In this document: positions 46,158-58,000 of the stretch, piece by piece | Layout of the letters: every line of letters starts with the position of its first letter | Position numbering within the stretch: the stretch's first letter is position 1 | Origin: JAIROC01 sp031553535 | GTDB lineage: Bacteria; Bacteroidota; Bacteroidia; Bacteroidales; WCHB1-69 | Assembly (NCBI GenBank): GCA_031553535.1 | Contig: JAVBLM010000008.1 | Span: 1 to 64,000 of the forward strand | DNA: 64,000 nucleotides | Reading direction: 5' to 3' | Notes under the pieces: model-generated | Told to the model about the DNA's origin: nothing | Database searches by the model: none | Seen by the model: the letters and a program-made list of their open reading frames with translations, nothing else | Translations under genes and position numbers: made by a program

Positions 46158-46564
46158 ACAAGTAAACGAGTAGACGAGAGAAAAAGTGGACAAGTGCGAA
46201 TGAAAAGCAACATGCAGAAAACACCGTCATCCGATAATAAACAGTCAAACAGCGGGAAGATGATAGTAATTGAAAAGAAAAATCGCTCTTTTTTGGGGAT
46301 CATCTCATTTCTTTCGATGCTCTCACATGCTTCGCGTTCGGGTGCTTCTTCCTCATTCCTCGTCATGCTGAACTTGTTTCAGCATCCCCTTTTTTTGAGA
46401 AGATTGCGGGTCGAGCCCGCAATGACGCCCTAAACAAAAAAAGTACATCACCGGCAATGATGAAAAAAAACTTGAAAGCAAAAGTAAAAACACCAAATAA
46501 AGCAAAAAACAATTAACCTAACTAATTAATATTGAATCTTATTTATTAACTAAAATTTTACACA
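46158..46564. other. intergenic region with dispersed repeats
   Basis: Holds TCATGCTGAACTTGTTTCAGC (46361-46381, trimmed here to the shared part), also at 43854, followed by GCGGGTCGAGCCCGCAATGA, a hairpin (GCGGGtcgaGCCCGC at about 46406-46419). Such repeats are common dispersed elements in Bacteroidetes. The last 100 bases are AT-rich leader; no clear TAnnTTTG promoter for giant E. Confidence 0.5.
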
Positions 46565-49500
46565 ATGAAAAGGGTTTTAATCTCTACAACGCTGATGTTA
46601 TTACTAACATCGTATGTACACGGACAATTGTCCGATACAACATTTACCGAAAACTTTGATGGGAGCACGGTCTCGTTTACCCCTACCCCATCTACTGGCT
46701 GGACTAAAAACACAGCCTATGCACTAAGTTCTCCTAACTCGTACAGGGCAAGGGTGCCCACTTTTACGGGAGATACTGTAATCGTGGAAACAGGGGTCTA
46801 TGACCTCCAGCTGTATAATCATGCACAACTGCGTTTCAGCCATATCTGCAAGGTATCACCTAACGATATCACCAAAATACAATATAAAATAACAGGTATG
46901 GGCTGGCAGACTTTGGAAAAAGGAACCTACCTGGGAAACGGCTTAAACTATGATACCAGCAAAGCATTTAATGCCGCAAGTTACCCCCAGTGGCGAGCCG
47001 ATGACAGTACCGTCTTGCCGCAGCAACCGTCATGGTGGAAAGACGAAGTGTTTGATGTATCTTTCGAAGTAGGAAATGATCCCAGTGTACAGTTCCGTTT
47101 CATCTTGATACACGGCCCTGTTTCCGGTACGGAAGTGTCCTACGGATGGTTACTGGATAACTTTGAACTATCGGCGGCCAATTATAAGATCAGTGCCCCC
47201 ATCGTACAATTTACCCCTCCTTTGGTAAAGGATTCGGTTTATAATACCGGCCCCTGGGCCATCCATGCCAAAGTAAAAACCACTACCTCCGCCCGTATTG
47301 AACAACCCCGGTTAAAATATACGGCAACCCATAACAGCACGCTTGTACGAGCAGATTCTATCTTAATGGATCATATTTCCGGTGATTCTTTATGGAAAGC
47401 GGTTATCCCGCAATTTCTTTTAGGCACAGAAGTACGCTATTCCATTACGGGAAAAGATACCACCGGCAATGATGCAACTGTGAATTCCGGGTATATTATA
47501 AAACAGCCTGCAGGCAATGTGTCAGGTTTTCAATATGTTGGAGATACAAATTCCACAAATACACACGAGTATATCCCCTACACTCCTTATTATGAATATG
47601 GTTGGTCCCGTTCTTTGGTTTTATCCTCCGAGATAGATCAAAACAGACAGGGAGGACTTATAAGTTCTGTCGGATATTTTCCAACGTATTACGGCCGTAC
47701 GTCCACGATGAATAACCAGACACTGTATTTTAAGGTAGTACAGGATGTTGATATTTCTTCGGATGCGTACATCGACCCTGTCACCGATGGTGCTACCCTT
47801 GTATGGCAAGGATCAATAGCAGCTCCTCCAACAAATCAATGGATGGATATCTTATTGACAACACCGTTTATGCTTCCCCCTAACTCTAATCTTTTGGTAT
47901 ACTGGAATAATAATGACGGAACTTATGTAGATGATGCGGAATGGAAAAGTACATCATTCTCTCCGGTAAACATGTCGGCTTATAACTATGATGACGGTTC
48001 TTTTCCATCCTATAATGGAACATTAACTTCCGACAGAGTAAACATGCGGTTTAATGTTCTGGGAGGTGCCTCTTTGGATTATTCTGCCGCGATGTTGTCC
48101 ATCGATATTCCCGATACAATAACGGTTTCCCCCGGCATTCAGGTGCCCATTGTTGTTACCGTTAAAAACAAAGGCAAACGGGATCTGGATTCGGCAGTTG
48201 TTTCTTACTCCATAAACGGCTCTCCTTTGGTATACACTACACGGTATTTCAATCCGGCTTTGCCCTGGGACTTCAACAGGCAGGATACTATCGGTTATTA
48301 TAGCCCGCAAGCCGGCCATTCGGACATCGTATCGGTCAAAATAGAATTGCCCAACGGAAAATACGATTCTACTACACGGGATGACGAACTGGTAAAAACC
48401 ATTTACGGGAAAGGCGATATCCAAATGCGTTTTGTAAATCCCATTCATGATACAACGTATACAACAGGGCCTTTTACTATAAGCGTGATGATTACTTCTT
48501 CCTCTCCCATACCGGCAGGAAATGTATTATTATATGTTGAGACCATACAACCGGGAGGTACACAATATGATACCTTACCTATGGTACCGGATGTTTCAAC
48601 TAATTTATGGAAGGCTGCTATTCCCAGGACTCCTTACGGAAGCGATGTATTTTACTCCGTTACACTGACGGATGTACTGGGGAATACGGTAACAATAGCA
48701 GACAGTTTCCATGTAAAACGATGGAACGGGCCTTCCGGTTATGTTATCATAGGAAACCAAAGCTCAAATACTTACGGGAATCCTTATCATGAATATTATA
48801 GATATGGATGGTCCCGGAACCTTTACCTGGCTTCGGAAATAAGCCCTACCTCTTCAGGACAAATCATTACTACGCTGGCATGGTCTGTACAGTCTCCGGC
48901 AACCATAACAAGAAACCCGCAGAGCTGTTTCCTGAAGGCTGTACCGGATGACAGCATAAGTAATGTTGCATGGGAAAATCCTCTTACAAGCGGGGCAACC
49001 CTGGTATGGAGAGGCTCCTTACATGCCGTGACAGGATGGAACGAAATAACATTATTACAACCGTTTGTCCTCCATCCGGGACAAAACCTGTTGGTTTACT
49101 GGATAGATTCTACGGGAGCTTATGCACCATCGTCCAATGGCCTAGTATTTCATTCTACTCCAACATCAAGCTACATGTCGATATATGAATATGATGATAA
49201 TAGTTTTCCTAATATCAATGGACTCCTGAGCGACAACCGTCCCGATATACGTTTTAATACAATGGGAAGTAATCCTGACTCCAACGCCGTTGCATTAGCA
49301 TCCATAACATCCCCATCCAGCGGTGTAACAGCAGGTACACCCGTAGATGTAGAAGTGGTTATTGAAAACACAGGGATAAAAGATCTGGATTCATGCCGGA
49401 TTCATTGGACGCTCAACGGCACTCCACAACTCCCCTTACCCTATTATCTATACAATAATGCCCCTGTCAGGGAAACCTTTACCGATACGGTAACCATTGG

Positions 49501-52500
49501 TTCTTATACACCGGTACCGGGTCAGATTGATGAAATTGTAGTTTGGGTAAGTATGCCCAACGGTGTAACAGATACGAACAGGAGGGATGATACGTTGCGA
49601 ATGTTCTCTATAGGATGTAGCGGTATTCCCTATAGCGGCAATATATTGATAGGCAATTCTTCTTCTGCACAATTTTCCACCATATCGGAAGCTATTTTCG
49701 GCATCGCTTCCTGCGGAATGTCGGGTAAAGTGGCCTTGGAAGTAGAAAGCGGGAATTATCCCGAAAGCGTAGACTTCACCTTATTAAATAATCTCCTCAC
49801 AAATAATGATACGATTGAATTACGCTCTTTATCGGGCAATCCTTCCGACGTAATTATTGAGAATTCCGTATTGGGAATCATATTGGGAAACAGTAATAAT
49901 ATTACCATTAAAAACCTAACTGTTAATATCCTGGGAGAAGGCAGGGGTATTTACTTTACCGATTCGTGTACGAATATAGAAATCAATGGTTGTATTATTA
50001 ACCTGGATACAACATTAGCAAAAAACTTATCCGGTGGAAGTACACATGTAGGCATCTGTAAGCTGGACAATAGCAAAGCTGCCCACCATGTCCGTATTGT
50101 AAATAATATAATTACAGGAGGGTATAATGGCGTAATTCTTTATGGAGGGCCCGATACAAATAATTTGGGGACTAACTGGATATATGACAGCAATACGGTA
50201 ATAAATGCCTATTTAAATAGTGTTTTCTTAAATAGTACAGCTTTTTTGCGTATCTCTTACAATACTTCCATTCCCATGAATAGTAATGCTTATTCAAGCA
50301 TTGCCTGGACAGGTTTTGTAGTACAATACGGTAATATGGATATATTTGCCAACAACAGGGTACATGCATTACGAAATTCTAATTTGGAAGATCCCAATGC
50401 AGTATGGTTTGCTTATATAAACGAGAAGACGGCACCTGCCAAGATATACAACAATGAAATATTGATCTCAAAGGCAGGAAGCAACGCCTCTGACGTGTTT
50501 ACATTCAATTCTTCTTCCGCTGATATTTACCATAATTCCATTTATGTGGGAGGAACCGCACAGGCAACATGTTATGGCTTGTATATTAATACCTCCTATC
50601 CTACAGCTATTAAGAATAATAATATTGTAACCACCAAGTACCGTCCTGTTTATATAGATGACGCTTCTATTACTTCGGATTACAATAATTTTTATACGGA
50701 AGGTACTACGTTCGGTAATTATATGGGAACGGTTGTCAATAATTTTGCCGCATGGCAAACAACTTCCGGTAAAGACATTCACTCGGTAAACGTATTCCCT
50801 TCCTTCATGGATATTAACACCGGTATGGATATATACAATCCGGTACCTGTTGCTTGTCCGTTAATCCCGGATGTTCCCCGGGATATAAATGGAAAAACCA
50901 GGGATGCAACTACCATAATGGGAGCTTATGCCCAAATCCGATTCCCTGATCCGGAAGCTGTAATAGATATCCATAATTGGAACCCGGAGGATATTGCCAA
51001 TCAAACAAAACCGGTAGAAGTTACCATTACCAATTTAAGCAGCCAGCCGCTTCAAACGGTTGTACTGGAATGGACATTAAATGGGAATAATCCCGTATCG
51101 TATACCTGGAATACTCCCTCTGCACTGCCTTTCCTGGGGCAAGCCGTTATTACGATAGGTTCATTTCCTGTATCGGATACCAATGAAGTAGAAATATGGA
51201 TAGCTTCGATTAACGGAAATACTACATTTCTACAAGCAGATACAATCTATGCGTATTCGGAAGTAAAACCTTTGGCAGAATTTGTGGCTCCATTTATAAA
51301 GAATACTACTTATGCGCTTTCTTTCGATATATATACGGTAATACGCCCTTATACGGGAGCGCCTACGGTAGCTCCCCGAATGAACCTGAAAACCATTGTC
51401 AATGGTTCCGTTAGTTTATATGATACCATAGATATGATATTGGAAGATGATGCCTGGGTAACCCATGTTCCGCAACAATATTACGGCAGCAATGTAATTT
51501 ATTCCGTTATGATATCCGATACCATTGGGAACACTATTATGCCGATGGATTCTACGTATATAAAATTTACCGCTTTTGGAAAAAATGATACGGTTGCTAT
51601 CGGAACAGGAACATCCACGTCAGATTATAATCCATACTATTACAACTATGATTATTCCTGGTCACGCAATTATTACAGGAGCCATGAAATAGATCCGGGT
51701 AGAATTGGCGGATATATAAACAGCATTGCATTCTATAATACATCAACCTCTAATTCCGATATTGACAATGTGTCGTTTTATTTAAAAGCGGTCAGTGATT
51801 CAATAGTTTACAGGAATACTTATGTAGACCCTCTTACAGATGGGGCCACATTAGTCTGGGGGCCGGCAACAAGCAGCACCAACGGAATGGTAGGCTGGAT
51901 AACGTATACTTTGGATACTCTCTTTTATCTACCGCCGAATATGAATTTATTAGTCTATTGTAATAATGAAGACGGTTCATGGGCCGCAAACGGAGAAGTT
52001 ATTTGGCGATCTACTACTCAAGCGATCAATACTTCTATCTATGCTTATGATGATGATATCTTTCCCCCTTCGGATAATCTTACGGTCAGTGAAAACAGGC
52101 CCGACTTACAACTTTCCATGTCTTCTCAATCTACTCCGTATACCGGTAACGATTTAGCTATACTGTCAATGGTATCCCCGGTAAATATTCCCGACAAAAT
52201 TTGTAATGGAGATTATGCTCCCGTCCGGATAAACCTGACTAATCTCGGGGAAAATGATTATGACTTTACACAAGATCCGATAGATTTAACACTCGAAGTC
52301 CGGGATCCTGCACTTAATCTACATACGGAATATGTACATATCGATACAGGTGGATTGGAGTCCGGGGAAAGCATAACGGTAGAACTTATGCCGGTTTTAT
52401 CAATCATAAATCCGGGGCAATACCATATAAAAGCATGGGTTTCCAGTAATATCGATCAGGTAATATATGACGATACACTATTACACCTCTTTAGCGTAAA

Positions 52501-54301
52501 TAAAGTTAGTTTACCTGTGGACGAGAACTTCAGTAACGGCATCTCCCATCAGATATTTACTACGAAAAGCAATTCAATATACGGTTGGGAAACTATACCA
52601 CAGGGAACAGGAGCGGATACGGCAGTAAAACCCGTATTCGGGAACGGCATGTTGTCGTTTTCCGGAAGCAGGGGAGCCAAGGCCTCTCTCGCCACCCATC
52701 AATTACAACTGACAGGTACATCATTGCCAACATTAGAGTTCTGGTATTTCCATGATACCCTGGATTCGGATGATTATACAACTGTCCGGATTACATCCAA
52801 CGGCAGTCAATACACTCCGTTATTGTCAATACTTAAAACGGATATTGTATATGGCTGGAAACGCTATGAGGTAGATTTATCCCCTTATACGAACGGACAA
52901 TGTATCAGTGTCCTTTTTGAATCAATGGTTATGTCTGCGAATGTAACTCAGTATATTGACCGGATTCGTATTTCTTCTCTACAAGATGTTGCTGTTGCCG
53001 GTATTGTTACCTCTGAGATTAATGCCTGTGATCTGCAAAACAAAACATGGAAAGTAATAGTAGCAAATGGAACGGCTCAGGAAATTGACTTTGCAACCCA
53101 GCCTACTGCAATACAATTGGATATTGTAGACAACATTTCCAACCCGTCCTTTACGTATCCTTTGGTAAGCGGTAAATTAAAAAGTAACAGCAGCGATACA
53201 TTCGAAGTGGCTGCCAATTTCAATTTCACAAAGGGAACCTATATGGCTACCGCATACCTGACTGTACCCATTGACGATAATCCGGGCAATGATACGGGTA
53301 GGCGTACCATCAATATTGACCCTTCCCTTTCGGTTAAAATTAATCCAATATCGGGAGGAAGTACGAATTGCCTGAATGCAGGCTTGGAAATAAATCAAAC
53401 CGTACTTATCATAAACACCGGTAATATGGAATTACTTAATACCAATGTAATATTATCTATTAATGCTTCCGATGCTATCCCTCCTTATACGCATAGCATA
53501 AAAGAAAATACAGGCGCTATTTTACCCGGTGATACGGTTGAGTACACCTTCAAAAACAGTTATACTGTTCCATGGGCCCCATCGTATCAGCTTCAATCTG
53601 TTGTTTATCTAATTTGCGACTCTGCTATGGTAAACAGCACAACTGCCATTGATGAATGTGCAGACATAAATAATCTCGCTCTCGTCAGCATCGATAAACC
53701 TTCAGGGCAAGTCGATAGCATAGGAACCAATATCAATATTGAAGTAACATTGGAAAACAAAAGTGATGCTACTCCTTTCTCCAATGTAGTAATACATGCC
53801 CGGATAGAGGATTCCAAAGGAACTATCACTGACGAAATAACGGAGACTATTTCCAAAACAATCAATCCATTGTATCCCGAATCTCATATTTTCGCGACTC
53901 CATATACTGTTCCTGACGATTCAGTATATTACATAACGGCATTTATCGATAAACAGGATAAGGACAATTACCAACAGGATGATACCATACAAACAAAACG
54001 GATTACGGATTACAAAGTAGGTATAGAATCCATAGACCCGTCAAAAATCAGTATGGAACAAAATATTCCCAACCCTGCCAAAAACAGCACGATAATAAAG
54101 TATTGTATTCCCGAATCAGGAGAGGTTATTTTCCATATCCATAGTATGAACGGCCAGCTATTCTATAACAAAGTAGTACAATCGGAGCCGGGAGTAAATA
54201 GTATAGAAGTAAATACTTCCACTTTATCAGCAGGGATCTATATGTATTCAATGGAATATAAAGGTCAGCGTATAGTAAAACGCATGAGTATAAAACGGTA
54301 A
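46565..54301 (+). CDS. giant T9SS cargo protein E
   Basis: 2,578 residues, close to giant A in length and order. Signal peptide 1-20 (MKRVLISTTLMLLLTSYVHG). Jelly roll (FSHICKVSPND), Ig-like domain (PLVKDSVYNTGPWAIHAKVKT), WSR modules (VGDTNSTNTHEY, GNQSSNTYGNPY and GTGTSTSDYNPY types) alternating with CARDB-like sandwiches, one beta-helix module (CSGIPYSGNILIG, GNSNNITIKNLTVN), then a jelly roll, more CARDB-like domains and a type A sorting domain (QNIPNPAKNS, GIYMYSMEYKGQRIVKRMSI). The last 150 residues match giant B closely. Codon use is richer in C and G than in B, visible throughout, so E may have a different history. No TPR regulator precedes it. Surface-exposed structural or binding role inferred. 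Confidence 0.88.
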   Translation: MKRVLISTTLMLLLTSYVHGQLSDTTFTENFDGSTVSFTPTPSTGWTKNTAYALSSPNSYRARVPTFTGDTVIVETGVYDLQLYNHAQLRFSHICKVSPNDITKIQYKITGMGWQTLEKGTYLGNGLNYDTSKAFNAASYPQWRADDSTVLPQQPSWWKDEVFDVSFEVGNDPSVQFRFILIHGPVSGTEVSYGWLLDNFELSAANYKISAPIVQFTPPLVKDSVYNTGPWAIHAKVKTTTSARIEQPRLKYTATHNSTLVRADSILMDHISGDSLWKAVIPQFLLGTEVRYSITGKDTTGNDATVNSGYIIKQPAGNVSGFQYVGDTNSTNTHEYIPYTPYYEYGWSRSLVLSSEIDQNRQGGLISSVGYFPTYYGRTSTMNNQTLYFKVVQDVDISSDAYIDPVTDGATLVWQGSIAAPPTNQWMDILLTTPFMLPPNSNLLVYWNNNDGTYVDDAEWKSTSFSPVNMSAYNYDDGSFPSYNGTLTSDRVNMRFNVLGGASLDYSAAMLSIDIPDTITVSPGIQVPIVVTVKNKGKRDLDSAVVSYSINGSPLVYTTRYFNPALPWDFNRQDTIGYYSPQAGHSDIVSVKIELPNGKYDSTTRDDELVKTIYGKGDIQMRFVNPIHDTTYTTGPFTISVMITSSSPIPAGNVLLYVETIQPGGTQYDTLPMVPDVSTNLWKAAIPRTPYGSDVFYSVTLTDVLGNTVTIADSFHVKRWNGPSGYVIIGNQSSNTYGNPYHEYYRYGWSRNLYLASEISPTSSGQIITTLAWSVQSPATITRNPQSCFLKAVPDDSISNVAWENPLTSGATLVWRGSLHAVTGWNEITLLQPFVLHPGQNLLVYWIDSTGAYAPSSNGLVFHSTPTSSYMSIYEYDDNSFPNINGLLSDNRPDIRFNTMGSNPDSNAVALASITSPSSGVTAGTPVDVEVVIENTGIKDLDSCRIHWTLNGTPQLPLPYYLYNNAPVRETFTDTVTIGSYTPVPGQIDEIVVWVSMPNGVTDTNRRDDTLRMFSIGCSGIPYSGNILIGNSSSAQFSTISEAIFGIASCGMSGKVALEVESGNYPESVDFTLLNNLLTNNDTIELRSLSGNPSDVIIENSVLGIILGNSNNITIKNLTVNILGEGRGIYFTDSCTNIEINGCIINLDTTLAKNLSGGSTHVGICKLDNSKAAHHVRIVNNIITGGYNGVILYGGPDTNNLGTNWIYDSNTVINAYLNSVFLNSTAFLRISYNTSIPMNSNAYSSIAWTGFVVQYGNMDIFANNRVHALRNSNLEDPNAVWFAYINEKTAPAKIYNNEILISKAGSNASDVFTFNSSSADIYHNSIYVGGTAQATCYGLYINTSYPTAIKNNNIVTTKYRPVYIDDASITSDYNNFYTEGTTFGNYMGTVVNNFAAWQTTSGKDIHSVNVFPSFMDINTGMDIYNPVPVACPLIPDVPRDINGKTRDATTIMGAYAQIRFPDPEAVIDIHNWNPEDIANQTKPVEVTITNLSSQPLQTVVLEWTLNGNNPVSYTWNTPSALPFLGQAVITIGSFPVSDTNEVEIWIASINGNTTFLQADTIYAYSEVKPLAEFVAPFIKNTTYALSFDIYTVIRPYTGAPTVAPRMNLKTIVNGSVSLYDTIDMILEDDAWVTHVPQQYYGSNVIYSVMISDTIGNTIMPMDSTYIKFTAFGKNDTVAIGTGTSTSDYNPYYYNYDYSWSRNYYRSHEIDPGRIGGYINSIAFYNTSTSNSDIDNVSFYLKAVSDSIVYRNTYVDPLTDGATLVWGPATSSTNGMVGWITYTLDTLFYLPPNMNLLVYCNNEDGSWAANGEVIWRSTTQAINTSIYAYDDDIFPPSDNLTVSENRPDLQLSMSSQSTPYTGNDLAILSMVSPVNIPDKICNGDYAPVRINLTNLGENDYDFTQDPIDLTLEVRDPALNLHTEYVHIDTGGLESGESITVELMPVLSIINPGQYHIKAWVSSNIDQVIYDDTLLHLFSVNKVSLPVDENFSNGISHQIFTTKSNSIYGWETIPQGTGADTAVKPVFGNGMLSFSGSRGAKASLATHQLQLTGTSLPTLEFWYFHDTLDSDDYTTVRITSNGSQYTPLLSILKTDIVYGWKRYEVDLSPYTNGQCISVLFESMVMSANVTQYIDRIRISSLQDVAVAGIVTSEINACDLQNKTWKVIVANGTAQEIDFATQPTAIQLDIVDNISNPSFTYPLVSGKLKSNSSDTFEVAANFNFTKGTYMATAYLTVPIDDNPGNDTGRRTINIDPSLSVKINPISGGSTNCLNAGLEINQTVLIINTGNMELLNTNVILSINASDAIPPYTHSIKENTGAILPGDTVEYTFKNSYTVPWAPSYQLQSVVYLICDSAMVNSTTAIDECADINNLALVSIDKPSGQVDSIGTNINIEVTLENKSDATPFSNVVIHARIEDSKGTITDEITETISKTINPLYPESHIFATPYTVPDDSVYYITAFIDKQDKDNYQQDDTIQTKRITDYKVGIESIDPSKISMEQNIPNPAKNSTIIKYCIPESGEVIFHIHSMNGQLFYNKVVQSEPGVNSIEVNTSTLSAGIYMYSMEYKGQRIVKRMSIKR

Positions 54302-54322
54302 ATAAAAATCTTTTTCATCATT

Positions 54323-54350
54323 GGCTGCCTCTCCCCGGGGCGGCCTTTTT
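54323..54350 (+). terminator. terminator of giant E
   Basis: GGCTGCC pairs with GGCGGCC (one G:U) across TCTCCCCGG, followed by six T residues. Lead-in AATCTTTTTCATCATTGGC as in the other giants. Confidence 0.88.
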
Positions 54351-55042
54351 TATTGTTTATCATCAATAAATTATAATAATACTTCATAGTATGATCTGTA
54401 TTTTGTAAATACAACAAATGACGGATTTATTTATAATAATTACAGTCTTCCTATATTTATCTAAATCAAGCTAAATTTAGATTCCATCCAATATATTTTC
54501 GTCTCCGGAAAACACATGAATGATTATAAGAATCATCCGTTAAAATATTACACAAAACACTATGCTAATATATTCCATAATACTGAATATCAATCTTCAT
54601 GAAAAACAATAGTTAATTATTAAAAAAAATAAAATAAAAAGTAATTAATTTGTATTTTACTTCAATTCATATATTACTAATAAAATTACATTGAATTTAT
54701 CTTATTATATACGCATTTTGTCAAAATAAAAATAACACAAGCTCTCTTACACCAATAAAAAAAAAGGTGTTTTTATGTAAATATATTTGCGAAAAATTTA
54801 TTATCTTTGCTTTACAAAATTATATTTATACAGATTAAACAAACACGTAAACTTCTGTTACGTTTTAATAAAGTATAGATTTCTCATTTTCAGCCGAAAA
54901 CAAAATTCATCTCATTAGCTGGAAAGAAAAAATAAAATGATAAACAATTTCGAAAAACAAAGCGTTAAACCTATAAATCCTAAAAAATGGATTTTATGTT
55001 TTTGGCGCCTCCTTTGATTATTTTCAAATAAAATGAAAAACA
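54351..55042. other. 690-base AT-rich intergenic region
   Basis: No gene or relic found. A -7 element lies at 54802-54809, leaving a long leader of about 225 bases before the ATG at 55043. A short decoy frame, ATGAAAAACAATGTTATATAA (55033), overlaps the true start and stops at once. Confidence 0.5.
54802..54809 (+). promoter_or_regulatory. -7 promoter element (TATCTTTG)
   Basis: TATCTTTG fits the Bacteroidetes consensus, the best candidate for transcription of the FG-GAP gene. No TTG lies at the ideal distance. Confidence 0.5.
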
Positions 55043-58000
55043 ATGTTATATAAACGTAATAAATTTATATCCCCCCTATTGCTTTTATTTATTATGGTTT
55101 TTATTACTTGTATGCCAAGTAAAATGCTATATGCACAATCCATAATAGAATTTTCCGTACATAATGATTATGCTATCACATCACCTATGCAAAAGGTGAA
55201 AGTAGATGTTACAAAAAACGACACATTACCCTGCAACGAGTACGTTATATCAATTGTAAATGGCCCAACAGCAACTCAAGGTACGGCAGAAGTACAAGGA
55301 GATTATATAATCTACACCCCCGCATTAAATTTTTACAACGACCAGGTAAGCATTGAATATAGTGCAGAATGTAACGGAGATACTAAAAACGCATTCTTAT
55401 ATATTAATGTAAGGGAATACAATAATCCTGTTAACATAATCCCCTATGATGCAGAATGTATAGAAGAAATGCCTTCTAATGTACCTTTTGGAATCAGAGA
55501 AAAGTTTAGAACATCAACGTCAACAGGAGATTGTGTCGATCTTCTTTCCTCTCCTTTGGTAGGAGATCTGAATGGTGATGGCAAACCGGAAATTGTTGCG
55601 ATGGGTGTTCCCCATTATAATAATTATCCTACCGCCAGAAATACGCTACGTTATATCAACATTTTTAATGGACAAGACGGCACAACAATGTACCGGTATG
55701 ATTTAGGCCAAGACTATGCACAGGGAACAGGAGGCGGAGTTGGAGAAGGATATCATCGTCCTCCCGTACTGCTGGCATTAGCAGACTTAGACAATGATGG
55801 AACAGGTGAAATTATAATAACAACACCGCTTGGGGAAGTTAAAGCATTAAAGCCCATTTTTAATGGGGCTCAGATAACGGATATGTCTATAATGTGGACT
55901 GCAAGCGTGAGTTTTAAAGCGCCCCTTACCTTATCAGGTACATTTAACACTCCCCATCCTTATATCGTTGATATTAATGGGGATGGTATTCCCGAAGTAA
56001 TTGTATACAATAAGATATATAATGCGAAAACAGGAGATCTTTTGATGTCGTGGCAGGGAGCAGCATCTTCTCCTACCTCCAGCAGCATTACCAGTTCAAC
56101 AGGATTGGCTGATAATAGTTATACATCCACAACATCACAAACAAATGCCAATAACATCAAAAATGTTGCTATGACCGGACGCCGGCCAAGTAGTGCGGGC
56201 TATACGGATCGTTTTACTGCCGTACCGGCTATTTGGGACATTGATGGTGATGGAATACAAGAAATAATTACAGGTAATCGTATTTATAAAATACAGATAA
56301 ATAGCCTGACCGATCATACGCAAAATACTTATACTACAATAGAAGGACCTGTTTCTGTGAGCTTACCGGAAAACCCCAATATGGTAACGCATTATTTGAA
56401 TGATGGATTCACACGTATCGCTGATATTGATGGTGATGGAAACCTGGATATTATTGTTGCCACCCTTGTCAGTGGAGCTTTAGATGTGAAAATATTAGTT
56501 TATGTATGGGATCCACAATCTCCGGATACGGTAAAAGCAGCTCTTACATACCTTTCCGATGGCATTCACGGCAGTTTTGGAATCCCTTTTATCGGCGATA
56601 TTAATGGAAAAGAAGACGGTTGGGATGGAAGTGCTTATACTAAAAAACTTCCTGAAATATGTATTCTGTCCGGAGCAGCATGGATTAACAGGGGAAGCTC
56701 CAATGATGGCCGTAGCGGTATAAAGTTCCACCCGTTGACTGATGAAAAATTACGTCAGGGTGCAATAACTTACAGTGCTTCCAATCCGACTGCTGCCGGT
56801 TGGGACAATAATCAAATTTCAAATAGTTACAGACGATTTAATCAATATGCAAATGAAGCGAGTCTTACTGTTTTATCAGGACATATCATCGCTTTAACCT
56901 ATGACGCATCGGCAACAAACATAGAAGATAGATTGATGCTAAGTTGGGCAATGGAACATAAAGATGGGTCGGATAATACAGGTATTACACTCTTCGACTT
57001 TGATAACGATGGCGCCAAGGATTTATGTTATCGTGATGAAAGAACGCTGAGGGTTATTTCTCCTAAAAAAGGAAATAATGGTACCGGAAGTGATTATATT
57101 ACAGTAACTGAAGATGAAACTACAGCAGGAACATCTGTTATGTTCAGAACAGACATATACTCAGGTACCGGATTCGAGTACCCTGCTATTGCAGACGTAA
57201 ACCTGGATGGTACTGCTAATATCATCGTTACGGGGGGAACAGCATATGGAGTTGGTCTTTCTGCCGGTTCCGTTCGTGTATATGAATATCAAGGGGCAAA
57301 ATGGGCTCCTGCTCCACAAGTATGGAATCAATCACTATATAATCCCTTGCATATTAATGAAGATTTAACAGTGCCTGCAAAACCGATGCCTTTACTGACA
57401 AATTTTATAGATGGAAATGGTAACACAATCCAACCCTATAATGGCGCATGGATACAACAGCCTATTGTTCGGGAAGGGGAAGCATATGTACCGGTTTATC
57501 GCTTACCGGATGCAGTATTAGTAGATATGCGGGTAACAGTAAATGTAGTAAGCAATAACCCTAAAAATGCAACGATACGTTTGACCATCCGCAATGATGG
57601 GACCGCATCTATTTCTGCTAATTCTCCTATCGCTTTTTATATGACTCCCATTGTGGCAGGAATTGAAAATGCTCAATTTATATGTACCTTAAGTGTTGGA
57701 AAAGATATATTTCCAAATACGAAAGAAATTATTGACTACACTCTACCGGATGCTGATTATAATAACCAAATCATTTGGGCGCGTCTTATTGATGACGGAG
57801 TAGATTTTCCCGCCACTAATTACGAAGATTGCGATATATCAAACAATGCAATGGAAGGAATAGACTGTCCCTATCTTTCATTTGAAGTTGTTTCAGTCCC
57901 AAGCTCCGGTAATATATGCGGGCAGAATGGAGTAGTTTTACTGAAAGCGTATCCAACAGATCCGAATTTCGAACCGAATGACATCCTGACTTATCAATGG

